Below are positions 57,904 through 64,000 of a stretch of DNA of 64,000 nt, one piece after another (the stretch's first letter is position 1; every line of letters begins with the position of its first letter). A program made the position numbers and the translations under genes. Source of the stretch: a virus. The stretch lies in the IMG/VR virus record IMGVR_UViG_3300033997_000092, positions 1 to 64,000 of that record, one strand, 5' to 3'. Below the pieces are notes generated by a model. That model did no database searches, was not told the DNA's origin, and saw nothing but the letters and a program-made list of their open reading frames with translations.

Positions 57904-58586
57904 CAAGGCACCTCCACTGCAGGGCTGTTACCAGCAACAATATTAGTTGTCACACGTCCTTCGTTATTAATCTTAGGAACGGCTTTGTATTCACCGAATT
58001 GACTACGCATTTCCAGTGAATGGTTTATTTTGTAAACGCGAGGTCCGTCAGTAGCTTCATTACTCGAAGTAGGGAACGCAACTGATCTTGCACCTTGAAC
58101 TATTACGTTCCAGGAATCAGTACCACCCTCATCATCTGCCTCTATAGTAACGCCAGTGTACAGTGCTTTTGTACAGCAAGCTATACTAAGACGTTCAACA
58201 AGCTTACAGGCTGATTGAAGGCTATTTGTTCTTATCTCAAGCTCACAGTTAATGTTTGACCAGAACTTATAATGCTTGAGTATGTAAGTGTTATCCATGT
58301 CGCCAGATATAGAAAGTCCTGAGCCTGAACGCGCTGTCACACGTGGATTAGGAGCATCATCTGAAACGCCAGCGGATGATATTTTGATTATTGCAAACGG
58401 ATATAAATCAGTGTCGTCATTTTCAACGCCACGGGCATCCTTTCTATGCTTTCTTATAGCTTCAATTACCGTCTCTTCATCGGTTATCCAAATAATATCG
58501 ATACCGAATAGTTTACGGAATTTCATCATAAAAGCATTGATGGTAATCTCTATTCCAGATTCATCGCCAGTTATGTTTGCTGCCAT
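57903..58586 (-). CDS. Tail/neck-region protein, 227 residues
   Basis: ATG 58586 is taken as start, though the ribosome site is poor and a TTG 18 bases earlier is possible. The first ~60 residues are helical (INAFMMKFRKLFGIDIIWITDEETVIEAIRKHRK), then a beta-rich section with SGSGLSISGDMDNTYILKHYKFWSNINCELEIRTNS, and a long C-terminal part. Its size and place before the sheath fit a tail terminator or tail completion protein (gp3/gp15 analogue). A terminator upstream and a weak ribosome site suggest low expression. Confidence 0.45.
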   Translation of the reverse strand: MAANITGDESGIEITINAFMMKFRKLFGIDIIWITDEETVIEAIRKHRKDARGVENDDTDLYPFAIIKISSAGVSDDAPNPRVTARSGSGLSISGDMDNTYILKHYKFWSNINCELEIRTNSLQSACKLVERLSIACCTKALYTGVTIEADDEGGTDSWNVIVQGARSVAFPTSSNEATDGPRVYKINHSLEMRSQFGEYKAVPKINNEGRVTTNIVAGNSPAVEVP

Positions 58587-58600
58587 TTCGGGAACCCAAA

Positions 58601-58638
58601 GCAAAAAACCCAGAGCAAAGTCACCTCGGCTCTGGGTT
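58601..58638 (-). terminator. Rho-independent terminator after the capsid module
   Basis: On the - strand AACCCAGAGC (58629-58638 complement) pairs with GCTCTGGGTT (58607-58616 complement), a perfect 10-bp stem with a 12-base loop, followed by TTTTTTGCTTT. It would limit transcription from the capsid gene cluster into the tail genes. Confidence 0.85.
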
Positions 58639-58661
58639 CAGTTTTAAACGAGACTTAGTAG

Positions 58662-58711
58662 GTTGTGTTTTGCTAGGTGAAGGTGAGAGGGCATCACCTG
58701 CATAGCACAAC
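58662..58711. other. Imperfect stem-loop between the small capsid-side gene and the terminator
   Basis: GTTGTG (58662-58667) pairs with CACAAC (58706-58711) and AGGTGA (58675-58680) pairs with TCACCT (58694-58699), giving two stacked 6-bp stems with internal mismatches. It sits 2 bases downstream of the 58713 gene stop on the - strand. There is no T tract; it may protect the 3' end of the capsid message. Confidence 0.4.
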
Positions 58712-58712
58712 A

Positions 58713-59015
58713 TTACGTTTCGCTGTCTGCCCCTTCCGATGTATCAGCACAGGTGCGTTCTGCTTCCATACTGATTGAGATTTGACGCGAAAGTGAAGCC
58801 AAGCTTTCAAGTTCAACATCGTGGCCTAAATCACCAAAGTCACTGCTTGTAACGGAGAGGTCGGGTGCACTAGATTGCAGCAAGAAACGTACAGCTTCTT
58901 CGCTATCAGGCAGAGCCATTGAGTTCACAAACAGTTGACCGGCTTCTTCCACGTTGCCGTTCCTTAAACTTACTGCGGCTAGCGCTACTAATGCCAACGC
59001 AGAACATCTTGCCAT
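58713..59015 (-). CDS. Hypothetical small capsid-region protein, 100 residues
   Basis: GGAG lies 7 bases before ATG 59015, immediately downstream of the capsid gene and its stem-loop. The first ~16 residues are hydrophobic (MARCSALALVALAAVSL) and could be a signal peptide; the rest is acidic and Ser-rich. It might be a decoration or chaperone-like protein or an exported one. Not recognised. Confidence 0.45.
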   Translation of the reverse strand: MARCSALALVALAAVSLRNGNVEEAGQLFVNSMALPDSEEAVRFLLQSSAPDLSVTSSDFGDLGHDVELESLASLSRQISISMEAERTCADTSEGADSET

Positions 59016-59036
59016 AGCGGTCTCCTACTTGGAGAA

Positions 59037-59056
59037 GTTGGGGACTAAGCCCCAAC
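59037..59056 (-). other. Stem-loop directly after the capsid gene
   Basis: GTTGGGG (59037-59043) pairs with CCCCAAC (59050-59056), 2 bases downstream of the capsid stop codon on the - strand. Only a short pyrimidine run (TTCTCC) follows, so it is probably a weak terminator or an mRNA stabiliser. Confidence 0.5.
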
Positions 59057-59058
59057 TA

Positions 59059-60156
59059 TTAACGCTTGGCTTTTGCTACTGAGCGTGGGTTGGCCAGAAC
59101 GAAAGACATGATTTCGTTCAGTAACCAGCCCTTAGTAGTTTCACCCTGATTCTCGCCAGAAGTCGGACGAGAAGTGATACCACCACGCACGTTCATTACA
59201 CCGTGGTTCTCACGGTCAGAAACAACATAGATGTCACCACGATCCAGAACACGTTGGTTCTCAGGACGGTAACCGTCTGTCATCAGTTCCAGGCCGTACA
59301 GTGTACCAACTTTACCAGTCATTACCAGTTCATACTGGGCAACTGGAGTCAGAGCATCAGCCCACTGAGGTTCAGCGATGATGTCTTCCCAGAAGTTGTT
59401 GGCGATCAGAGCTTTAGTAGCCGGCAGGTTCCAGTCAGTAACCTGAGTACGCAGTGCACCGATAACAGCAGGAGTTAAACGGCCTGAAATCAGAGTGATG
59501 TTGTTAGCAACACCGACAGTCATATCAGCAGCACGTTTCCAAATGCGGTCGCGGCCAGTAACCATTGCTTCCAGAGCTTGACCGTAAGCGTGGTCCAGCA
59601 AATCGTGAGTAGCCTGACCCAGGTCTAACTCAGATACACGGACGTTTGCTTTCAGTTCAAATTCCTGAGGGAAGAAGTAACGGTCTTTGATCAGCTGGTA
59701 ACCCATTTGAGTCGGGCTAGTAGCCACAACAGCTTGAACATCGTGACGAGGCATTGGCACACGTGGCGCTTCACCTTGACGCAGTTCGTTGATCATTACC
59801 AGGCTTGACATGAAGCCTTGACGGGTTTGCTGTTCACGGACGTCTTCAGAAATGGTAGCACCTAAAGATGCCCACAAATCAGCGTCAGCGTGTGCCGCTT
59901 GCAGAATGTCGCGCTTATCAGCGTTTGACATTGAAGCGAAAGTTTTCTGACCTTCGTTAACAGCAACAATTTGACCGCTGGCTAAAGCCATCATCAAAGC
60001 TTGTTGTTGTTGCAACAGGTCTTTAAAACCAGAAGCGTTGATTTCACCAGTTGAGCTGCTAAGGGCTTTCATACCCTGACCAGGCAACACCAGATCCGCT
60101 AAATCGCCGCCGTTGGCCAGACGAAATGTTACACCCTGCTTAGGTAAGTTCTTCAT
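59059..60156 (-). CDS. Probable major capsid protein (HK97 fold)
   Basis: ATG 60156 is preferred; the upstream TTG at 60171 overlaps the GGAG site. The 365-residue protein has an N-terminal helical part rich in Gln/Ala (LLQQQQALMMALASGQ), then FFPQEFELKANVRVSELDLGQATHDLLDHAYGQALEAMVTGRD, the elongated helix and strand area of HK97-fold shells. Its C-terminal WADALTPVAQYELVMTGKVGTLYGLELMTDGYR is the A-domain pattern found in many such proteins. Its GC-rich, optimal codon use, its stem-loop downstream and its position after a decoration-like gene support a major shell subunit. No portal or terminase gene lies in the window. Confidence 0.7.
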   Translation of the reverse strand: MKNLPKQGVTFRLANGGDLADLVLPGQGMKALSSSTGEINASGFKDLLQQQQALMMALASGQIVAVNEGQKTFASMSNADKRDILQAAHADADLWASLGATISEDVREQQTRQGFMSSLVMINELRQGEAPRVPMPRHDVQAVVATSPTQMGYQLIKDRYFFPQEFELKANVRVSELDLGQATHDLLDHAYGQALEAMVTGRDRIWKRAADMTVGVANNITLISGRLTPAVIGALRTQVTDWNLPATKALIANNFWEDIIAEPQWADALTPVAQYELVMTGKVGTLYGLELMTDGYRPENQRVLDRGDIYVVSDRENHGVMNVRGGITSRPTSGENQGETTKGWLLNEIMSFVLANPRSVAKAKR

Positions 60157-60200
60157 ACCTTGTATCTCCAAAATTGTTCAACCGAGAACTCAGCGCCTAA

Positions 60201-60893
60201 TTAGGCGCGGATTTCCAGACGTAAGAAAGACGATTCAGCAGACGGGCTGCCTAACACAACTACGTTGGTCAGCAGAGTACCGTTGCCGCCAACTGTGAAC
60301 ATACCGTTCTGGCCCAGTTTCGGGTGAACAACAGAAGTCCAGTCAACAGACGCATCAAACATAGAAGTTTCGATAGTACCACGCTGAACAACACCAGTAG
60401 AACCGAACTCAGCAGAAGCTGTGTTGACACCGCCCAGGTGATCACCAGTGAATTGCTTAGCTTCAGAAGCCAGCAGTTCGTAGTGGTACTGAACAAATAC
60501 TGATTTACCTACGTCAGCGGTATTGAAGAATACGTCTTTACCGTTAACAGTAGCAGTGCCTGCATCACCGGCAGAAGTACCTGCGCTGATAGTTGCTTTA
60601 GTGCCAGCAACTTTAACCAGCAACTGGCCAGTAACAGGAACGCGGTTCAGACTGATTTTGCCGCCAGTAGGAATTACGTGTTCTTCGACCATAGTCGCAC
60701 GTGAAGGAGGCAGGTTAACGCTCATGTTCAGACCAGCGAAAGTTTCACCTTCAACGCCAGTAGAAGTAGATACGTAGGTCTTACCGTCTTCTTTGACGTA
60801 AACCAGAGCATAACCTTCTTCGTTCAGCGCCAGGCCAGGAAGGATATCGAACGGGTTGGTCTCGAAGAACTGTGATTGCTTGTAGTTCAACAT
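60201..60893 (-). CDS. Probable capsid decoration or head protein
   Basis: This 230-residue protein follows the acidic head protein and precedes the capsid gene. It is beta-rich with many Gly/Thr/Val (VPVTGQLLVKVAGTKATISAGTSAGDAGTATVNGKDVFFNTADVGKSVFVQYHY), like decoration or cementing proteins. Its codon use is as optimal as that of the capsid gene, so it should be abundant. CTGGAG precedes ATG 60893. A scaffold-related role is an alternative. Confidence 0.5.
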   Translation of the reverse strand: MLNYKQSQFFETNPFDILPGLALNEEGYALVYVKEDGKTYVSTSTGVEGETFAGLNMSVNLPPSRATMVEEHVIPTGGKISLNRVPVTGQLLVKVAGTKATISAGTSAGDAGTATVNGKDVFFNTADVGKSVFVQYHYELLASEAKQFTGDHLGGVNTASAEFGSTGVVQRGTIETSMFDASVDWTSVVHPKLGQNGMFTVGGNGTLLTNVVVLGSPSAESSFLRLEIRA

Positions 60894-60958
60894 AACTGTT
60901 TTCTCCAGAATTATTTAAGCTAAGTATCTAAGCACCGTGTGCCTTGAAACTTAATGAC

Positions 60959-63061
60959 TTAGTTTTTGCGTGCCGCGGCAGCCAATAAATTACCCCAACC
61001 GGTACCAGCCTTGCCTTTAGCACTCGCAACAGCTTCTAACTGTTGTGGTTCTTGCTGGACAGACTGTTGCTGATTGGATTTCTTCACATCCCAGTCACTC
61101 AGACGTTGTTCAACATCCTTGTGGCCGGCTGCCTGATAGGAAGCTTGCGCTACCATATCGGCGTATGAGTTCTGTACTTCAAGCGGCTGAGACAACAAGT
61201 TCATAGCTGCTTCAACAACCATCTGGCTGGCTTGGTCGCCAGTGTCCTGGAAGGCTGTGTGTACAATCTGCTCTGCATTACCAACACCAGCAGCACTTAA
61301 CGCCGCAATCAAACGATTAATCGTTGGGTTAGTTTTGCCTTTAAACACACCACGGTTGATACCCATGCTGGCAGTAGCCAATGCAGCCATCAAACGAGTT
61401 TTAGTTTCTTCACGCTCAGCGTCTACCTGTTGCAGAGTTTCCTGAACACGGGCTTCGGCTTTAGCCATGATTGCATGTTCAACAACTGCTTGAACATCGA
61501 TATCTGGATTGATACGGGCGAAGCCGTAATCAGTCAGAGCCTGTTCAATACCATCAGCGTTAGCAGTAGCAATAACTGCGTCACGGAAAGTAGGAGTTGA
61601 GAAGATGCGTTTCAGTTCAGCATTACCGTCGACGGCAGAGGCAGTAGCTACTGCAACTGGAGTACGGTCATAGAATGCTGTCCAGGTGATTTCGCCACCG
61701 ATTACACCACAGTTCGCAACAGCAAACAGCTTAGCATCGAGGTTACCGCCAGTAGAAGCTGCTATTGCAGTCAACATATCAACGTCCAGTTCATCAACAG
61801 GTTCACCTGTATGAGTACCAGCAGATGATTCAGATTCCAACTCACCGTCTTCATCTTCATCGCCTGTATAGGCATCGTCATCCAAGTCTTCATCCAGGTC
61901 TTCATCGTCAGATGATTCAGATTCCAGTTCGCCGTCTTCGTCTTCGTCGTCGGCATCCAGATCGTCTAAGTCGAGGTCAAGATCGAGGTCTTCGTCTTCA
62001 TCAGACTCCTCTTCTTCCTCGTCTTCGTCTTCTTCATCACCGTCAGAAGCCTGAGCTTCTAAACGTGCCAATTCGGCATCAAGATCAAAGTCGTCTTCGT
62101 CGGATGATTCAGATTCCAACTCACCGTCTTCATCTTCGTCTTCATCCAACTCCAGGCCTTCGAGGTCTTCATCATCACCATCGAGATCCAGGTCAGCGTC
62201 TTCGTCGTCACCGTCTTCATCATCAGATGAAACTGAGAAAAGTTCTTCCAGTTTATCCATTTCAGCAGACAGAGAATGTAAGCAACCTGAGTCCTGTGGA
62301 TCTAACAGGCCGCCGCCACATGAAGGACATACAGTCACATCAGAACTGGTACTTACGATAACATTACCGCAAGTGTCTGAATGAGAACATAAGTACAGGT
62401 GGGCTTCAACTTGTTTACCATCAGAGGCTTCTGCTTGGAACGGAGTCTCTGACTCAACTTGTTCCAGGTCGTCCATACCTTCAACTGGGTCAACATTAAA
62501 ATGTACCGAGTTGTGGCTAATGAAAGTACCGCTCTCTGAGGTCAGAGTAACAGTGTCTTCACCGCGACAGGCAGCAGCAAAAGAGTCACGCGCTTCTTCA
62601 GCAGTAGGAGCAGCTACGATTACGATTGGCTGGTCGGTAGTACCGGCACCAGTTTCACCTTCATCAGAGCTGAGTGCTTCAATTTCAGAATCGCTTAATT
62701 CAGGGATTTGGGTGCTGCACTGTGGACAATATTCTAAGTCAGAAGACTCAGAAAGTAAGTGGGCACCGCAACCATCAGCACAGATGGTGTAATTAACTGT
62801 CACTTTGTCACCAACAGAGGCTAATGCTTGGAACGGCATATTACCTGTGTAAGGGGTCAAGTCATTCTGACCTGTAAGCGGGTTGTACGGCTCTGTAGCA
62901 GAGGCGTGTGTCACGAAAGTGCGTTTATCGCTGTCTTGAAAAACAGCTACACTACCTTCCTGTGCATACGCTACTGCGGCAAACAGGGCCTGCGCTTCAT
63001 GTTTAGAACGACCAGCGACAACGATACCAGAGTTACCTGGTTCCTTTTTACGCTTGATCAT
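60959..63061 (-). CDS. Acidic head protein with duplicated zinc-ribbon module
   Basis: This 700-residue protein, AAAGGAG-started, is the first gene after the 165-bp regulatory gap. Residues ~12-135 and ~145-265 are a tandem duplication: both read MPFQA/TPFQA...(18-22 residues)...C-x3-C/C-x5-C...C-P-x-C, with zinc-ribbon cysteines. Residues 270-420 are an acidic linker with three copies of EDEDGELESESS. The C-terminal ~270 residues are helical (VVEHAIMAKAEARVQETLQQVDAEREETK). Position before the capsid gene suggests a scaffold, prohead core or internal capsid protein. The acidic low complexity resembles the scaffolding properties of other phages, but the zinc modules are unusual. Confidence 0.55.
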   Translation of the reverse strand: MIKRKKEPGNSGIVVAGRSKHEAQALFAAVAYAQEGSVAVFQDSDKRTFVTHASATEPYNPLTGQNDLTPYTGNMPFQALASVGDKVTVNYTICADGCGAHLLSESSDLEYCPQCSTQIPELSDSEIEALSSDEGETGAGTTDQPIVIVAAPTAEEARDSFAAACRGEDTVTLTSESGTFISHNSVHFNVDPVEGMDDLEQVESETPFQAEASDGKQVEAHLYLCSHSDTCGNVIVSTSSDVTVCPSCGGGLLDPQDSGCLHSLSAEMDKLEELFSVSSDDEDGDDEDADLDLDGDDEDLEGLELDEDEDEDGELESESSDEDDFDLDAELARLEAQASDGDEEDEDEEEEESDEDEDLDLDLDLDDLDADDEDEDGELESESSDDEDLDEDLDDDAYTGDEDEDGELESESSAGTHTGEPVDELDVDMLTAIAASTGGNLDAKLFAVANCGVIGGEITWTAFYDRTPVAVATASAVDGNAELKRIFSTPTFRDAVIATANADGIEQALTDYGFARINPDIDVQAVVEHAIMAKAEARVQETLQQVDAEREETKTRLMAALATASMGINRGVFKGKTNPTINRLIAALSAAGVGNAEQIVHTAFQDTGDQASQMVVEAAMNLLSQPLEVQNSYADMVAQASYQAAGHKDVEQRLSDWDVKKSNQQQSVQQEPQQLEAVASAKGKAGTGWGNLLAAAARKN
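61824..62140. repeat. Three DNA copies of an acidic-repeat unit within the head protein gene
   Basis: Near-identical 38-bp stretches at 61824-61861, 61911-61948 and 62103-62140 (starting GATGATTCAGATTCC) encode the repeated residues DEDEDGELESESS. The copies differ only at a few third positions. They are likely to be prone to length change by recombination. Confidence 0.75.
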
Positions 63062-63226
63062 CGGTTTCTCCTTTCGGATTGTTTAGAACACCACACAGAG
63101 TCTTCTGATTCTGCATATATTAAAATTAAGTTTCGCAGAAAAATATCTACGAAAATACCGGTATTTTTAGCAAATAATTTACCGGTATTTTTCAGCGAAT
63201 TTTCGAGACATTACAGCGTAAAATCA
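63062..63226 (-). promoter_or_regulatory. AT-rich regulatory region before the capsid/tail block
   Basis: This 165-bp gap separates the 156-residue gene from the acidic head protein gene and is the only long AT-rich gap in the - strand block. It contains palindromic repeats (see 63152-63187), two copies of TAAGTTTCG (63127-63135 and 63231-63239), and TAATATA-like sequence about 60 bases before the head gene start. I cannot assign a sigma70 promoter with confidence; it may be used by a phage-encoded polymerase or sigma factor for late genes. Confidence 0.5.
63152..63187. repeat. Palindromic ACCGGT operator-like repeats
   Basis: AAAATACCGGTATTTT (63152-63167) is a perfect 16-bp palindrome. A second ACCGGTATTTTT begins at 63181, with centres 24 bp apart. 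They lie in the middle of the regulatory gap before the capsid operon, where a repressor or activator could bind as a pair. Confidence 0.65.
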
Positions 63227-63697
63227 TCAGTAAGTTTCGATTGATTTGTAGAATTTTTCAAGTCCTTTTAGATTAGGAGAATATCCATGATCTCCGACCA
63301 TCTTGAAGAACTCTGCATTTTTCAAATCCTTCAAAGGATTGTTTTCGCGTAGCTCACCTTTGGGATGAATATAATCAGCGACGAACGTATCCCAATCGAC
63401 ACCATACGACCGCATTTCTTGAGCAAATATAAAGAACTTTTGCCATTGAGCTTGATCGTCTCCGTTCAGGTCAGTCAACGAATAGTGTTGAATGTCTGAA
63501 TCGGATAGTGGTTTAGGATAAACTACGATGCCGAACCTGTAGCGACTCTCAGGAAGTTTCCTTGTTATCGATTCAGGTATATCAGCAGGAGCTATAAAAC
63601 GTGAGTGACCTTTCGGCTGCGTTCCTAAGCTGAAGGGACGCAAACGCATCCCATACAGGTATTCTTTAGCTTTAGCAATACTGACTAATACGCGCAT
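63227..63697 (-). CDS. Hypothetical protein, 156 residues
   Basis: It begins MRVLVSIAKAKEYLYGMRLRPFSLGTQPKGHSRF; the phrase G-M-R-L-R-P-F-x-x-G-x-Q-P-K-G looks like a conserved motif, perhaps for binding, but I cannot name the family. The rest is mixed alpha/beta with a Trp-rich helix (DDQAQWQKFFIFAQEM). Its start overlaps the upstream stop (TAATG). It ends exactly at the regulatory gap, so its transcript may continue into the capsid genes or end there. Confidence 0.5.
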   Translation of the reverse strand: MRVLVSIAKAKEYLYGMRLRPFSLGTQPKGHSRFIAPADIPESITRKLPESRYRFGIVVYPKPLSDSDIQHYSLTDLNGDDQAQWQKFFIFAQEMRSYGVDWDTFVADYIHPKGELRENNPLKDLKNAEFFKMVGDHGYSPNLKGLEKFYKSIETY

Positions 63698-64000
63698 TAG
63701 ATTTTATTCGCTATAGTCTTTTTGCGGGCTTTAGAGGCAGCAGCGTCTTTGATTGCTGTTTTAGGATCTGCCTTCAATGCAGCTCTGGCTTTACCTGCTT
63801 CACGTAACTTTTTACTGAAAGCCTTCAACGTACCGAAATTGATTTTAACTGCTTTACCCATAATAGAGCGCATCAGTTTAATCAAACTGTTTTTATGTTT
63901 GATAGGAACTTCTTTACCTGCTATCATTGCTTTCAGAGTATCTTTATCTTGTTTCGTTGCTTCAGGTGCTGCTTTATCTTCAGCAGCAGCTTTGGCGGCT
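63697..64000 (-). CDS. Partial basic, Ala/Lys-rich protein (3' part)
   Basis: The right edge cuts this gene: the frame stays open from 63927 to the window end, so at least 100 codons are present and the start is outside. The visible part begins AAKAAAEDKAAPEATKQDKD and ends LREAGKARAALKADPKTAIKDAAASKARKKTIANK, strongly basic and helix-forming, like histone H1-like or scaffold tails. It probably binds DNA or an acidic partner. The gene is joined to the 156-residue gene by TAATG. Confidence 0.5.
   Translation of the reverse strand, partial: AAKAAAEDKAAPEATKQDKDTLKAMIAGKEVPIKHKNSLIKLMRSIMGKAVKINFGTLKAFSKKLREAGKARAALKADPKTAIKDAAASKARKKTIANKI

Noticed and set aside
61824-62140. The repeated 38-bp units as a CRISPR array or mobile repeat
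   Set aside because: They lie in frame inside a coding gene, have unequal spacing, are not palindromic and vary only at wobble positions.
61765-62361. 198-residue open frame on the + strand across the acidic-repeat gene
   Set aside because: It is antisense to the acidic repeats of the head protein, and its His/Arg/Leu-rich repeats are simply the complement of GAT/GAA codons.
1-64000. tRNA genes, insertion sequences, CRISPR arrays and rRNA
   Set aside because: No cloverleaf-like sequence, transposase motif, flanking terminal repeats or regularly spaced repeats were seen by eye; a dedicated search could still find a divergent tRNA.

Overview
The window is part of the genome of a large, probably jumbo, tailed double-stranded DNA phage with a contractile tail (myovirus). 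The evidence is a tail sheath, a gp19-like tail tube, a tape measure protein, gp27-like and gp5-like baseplate hub proteins and a probable HK97-fold major capsid protein, all in one block. Genes are packed tightly, with stop/start overlaps (ATGA, TAATG) and GGAG/AGGA ribosome binding sites. The host is most likely a Gram-negative proteobacterium: there is a strong sigma70-type promoter, an SspB-like ClpX adaptor and a membrane-anchored lytic transglycosylase. I see no integrase, tRNA, CRISPR array or insertion sequence.

Layout. Bases 1-32434 are all on the + strand and hold 53 mostly small accessory genes. Recognisable ones are a helicase-like ATP-binding fragment, an SspB-like ClpX adaptor with the terminal VVK peptide, a lytic transglycosylase, a 2OG-Fe(II) dioxygenase-like protein, a dCMP deaminase-like protein, a Dam-type adenine methylase, a GNAT acetyltransferase, a metallophosphoesterase, a SLOG-fold protein, a HAD-like protein with an altered motif I, a DHH/DHHA1 phosphoesterase and several small membrane and zinc-binding proteins. 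This block looks like a host-takeover, nucleotide-metabolism and counter-defence region. It is divided by hairpin terminators near 2.7, 9.8, 23.25 and 30.4 kb and has one near-consensus promoter at 1.7 kb with a perfect palindrome between its -35 and -10 boxes.

A terminator at 32.44 kb separates two converging transcription blocks. Bases 64000-32447 are all on the - strand. In transcription order they hold two unknown genes, a 165-bp regulatory region with palindromes, an acidic zinc-ribbon head protein, a probable decoration protein, the probable capsid protein, tail completion proteins, the sheath, the tube, tube/baseplate assembly proteins, the tape measure protein, baseplate tube-like proteins, the hub and the spike. 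After these come accessory late genes: a Cys/His enzyme-like protein, an Acb1-like anti-CBASS 2H phosphoesterase, an MmcB-like nuclease, a probable holin, a jelly-roll-like virion protein, a large virion-like protein, an HDOD protein, a type IB topoisomerase and an R-S-E-type ADP-ribosyltransferase.

The most interesting candidates are the SspB-like adaptor (7205-7690), the HDOD-topoisomerase IB pair (33956-36393), the Acb1 homologue (42245-42697), the ADP-ribosyltransferase (33113-33952) and the duplicated zinc-ribbon/acidic-repeat head protein (60959-63061). All family assignments come from reading motifs by eye; no database search was possible.
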